DNA of 8,722 nucleotides, taken from positions 1-8,722 of the forward strand of contig CAMLJW010000209.1 of the NCBI GenBank assembly GCA_946480485.1, read 5' to 3'. Source of the DNA: an uncultured Streptomyces sp. Its GTDB lineage: Bacteria > Actinomycetota > Actinomycetes > Streptomycetales > Streptomycetaceae. Numbering within the stretch: the first letter of the stretch is position 1; the number at the start of each line of letters is the position of its first letter. Below are positions 8,158 to 8,722 of the stretch, piece after piece. The position numbers were made by a program, and so were the translations under genes. The notes under the pieces were generated by a model that saw only the letters and a list, made by a program, of their open reading frames with translations, searched no databases and had not been told where the DNA came from.

Positions 8158-8167
8158 ACGTGCACGT
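8158..8167. repeat. 10-bp palindrome ACGTGCACGT
   Basis: A perfect 10-bp palindrome lies just upstream of the AGGAGG of the 509-aa gene, with a further GCACGT at 8172-8177. It could be half of a regulator site in the leader of the hydrogenase operon. Short ACGT-type palindromes are easily found by chance, so support is low. Confidence 0.3.
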
Positions 8168-8178
8168 ATCCGCACGTC

Positions 8179-8200
8179 CGAGCCCTGCATGGCGGGCTCG
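8179..8200. repeat. Inverted repeat CGAGCCC-8-GGGCTCG upstream of hydrogenase operon
   Basis: Seven-base perfect arms at 8179-8185 and 8194-8200 flank an 8-base spacer containing TGCATGGC. The centre is about 55 bp upstream of the ATG at 8135. It may be a regulator's operator or, if transcription starts further upstream, a hairpin in the 5' leader. No run of T follows on either strand, so it is not a classical terminator. Confidence 0.45.
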
Positions 8201-8229
8201 TGAACAACGGCGCCTGCCGAGGTGGGCCT

Positions 8230-8245
8230 GCCGTCGGCCGACGGC
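8230..8245. repeat. Perfect 16-bp palindrome, candidate operator
   Basis: GCCGTCGG is followed directly by its reverse complement CCGACGGC. The centre is about 100 bp upstream of the hydrogenase operon start, a typical position for a dimeric regulator site. A 16-bp perfect palindrome is rarer than chance even in GC-rich DNA, but the binding protein is unknown. Confidence 0.45.
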
Positions 8246-8412
8246 GCGTCATCCCTTCCACCAAGCTCACATCACTCACACCACGCCGCCTCCTGAAGCC
8301 CGGCCAGTACCGCCGTTCAGGCGAGGCGCGAGTCGGTCACGGCGGTGCGGCACCGGGAGGACCGCGCCTTGGTGAGCTTCGTCGACCCGGCGACAAGGGA
8401 CCTGAACGACCA

Positions 8413-8722
<310 letters not shown>

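Noticed and set aside
8166..8171. GGATAC on the minus strand as a stress-sigma -10 element for the hydrogenase operon
   Set aside because: No fitting -35 sequence is found 14-16 bp upstream and the match to the GGGTAT/C type is incomplete.
8136..8279. Upstream extension of the 509-aa gene to an ATG at 8279
   Set aside because: The extension crosses the palindromic intergenic region and has no good ribosome binding site, whereas AGGAGG lies seven bases before 8135.
6561..8375. Plus-strand open frame of 604 codons opposite the 509-aa gene
   Set aside because: Antisense shadow; the minus-strand gene has a perfect ribosome binding site and operon overlaps, while this frame has neither.

Overview
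This is high-GC actinobacterial DNA, most likely from a Streptomyces. The evidence is the strong G/C third-position bias, GTG and TTG starts, stop/start overlaps between genes, and a Streptomyces-type ArgG. The window is dominated by an aerobic [NiFe]-hydrogenase locus of the actinobacterial type (group 1h, formerly group 5; HhyS/HhyL), the kind used to scavenge atmospheric H2 during persistence or sporulation.

Layout. At the left edge, on the plus strand, the 3' end of hypD overlaps hypE by 8 nt; together they are the end of a maturation operon entering from outside. Facing it, a compact minus-strand operon starts at 8135 and runs leftward to 1261. Its order is: an uncharacterised 509-aa protein, a hemerythrin-like HHE protein, the small subunit HhyS, the large subunit HhyL, a NifU-C-like protein, a DUF5947-type Cys-rich protein, a 68-aa protein, a 52-aa protein (DUF6893-like) and HypA. 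Seven of its eight junctions are overlaps or gaps of about 10 nt or less, and the longest gap (33 nt, hhyS to hhyL) carries a strong ribosome binding site, so it reads as one translationally coupled unit. hypE and hypA converge, with 37 nt between their stops. At the right edge, on the plus strand, a 312-bp intergenic region leads into the 5' end of argG. It contains palindromes near the hydrogenase side and three TGCAT repeats at exact 10-bp spacing at the argG promoter.

How the genes work together. HhyL carries the Ni-Fe site (two CxxC motifs) and a 22-residue C-terminal tail that must be cut off after nickel insertion. HhyS carries three Fe-S clusters, with an Asp in place of one proximal Cys and an extra Cys at the medial site, as in the O2-insensitive Ralstonia actinobacterial-type hydrogenase. 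HypD/HypE build the Fe(CN)2CO group and HypA delivers nickel. The HHE, NifU-like, DUF5947 and small proteins are plausible O2-handling, electron-relay or assembly partners, but their exact jobs cannot be read from sequence. HypB, HypC, HypF and the maturation protease are not in the window.

I see no RNA genes, insertion sequences, CRISPR arrays or integrase. The most promising unexplained parts are the 509-aa first gene, the hemerythrin coupled to HhyS, the NifU-like protein reduced to a single cysteine, and the small genes between DUF5947 and hypA.
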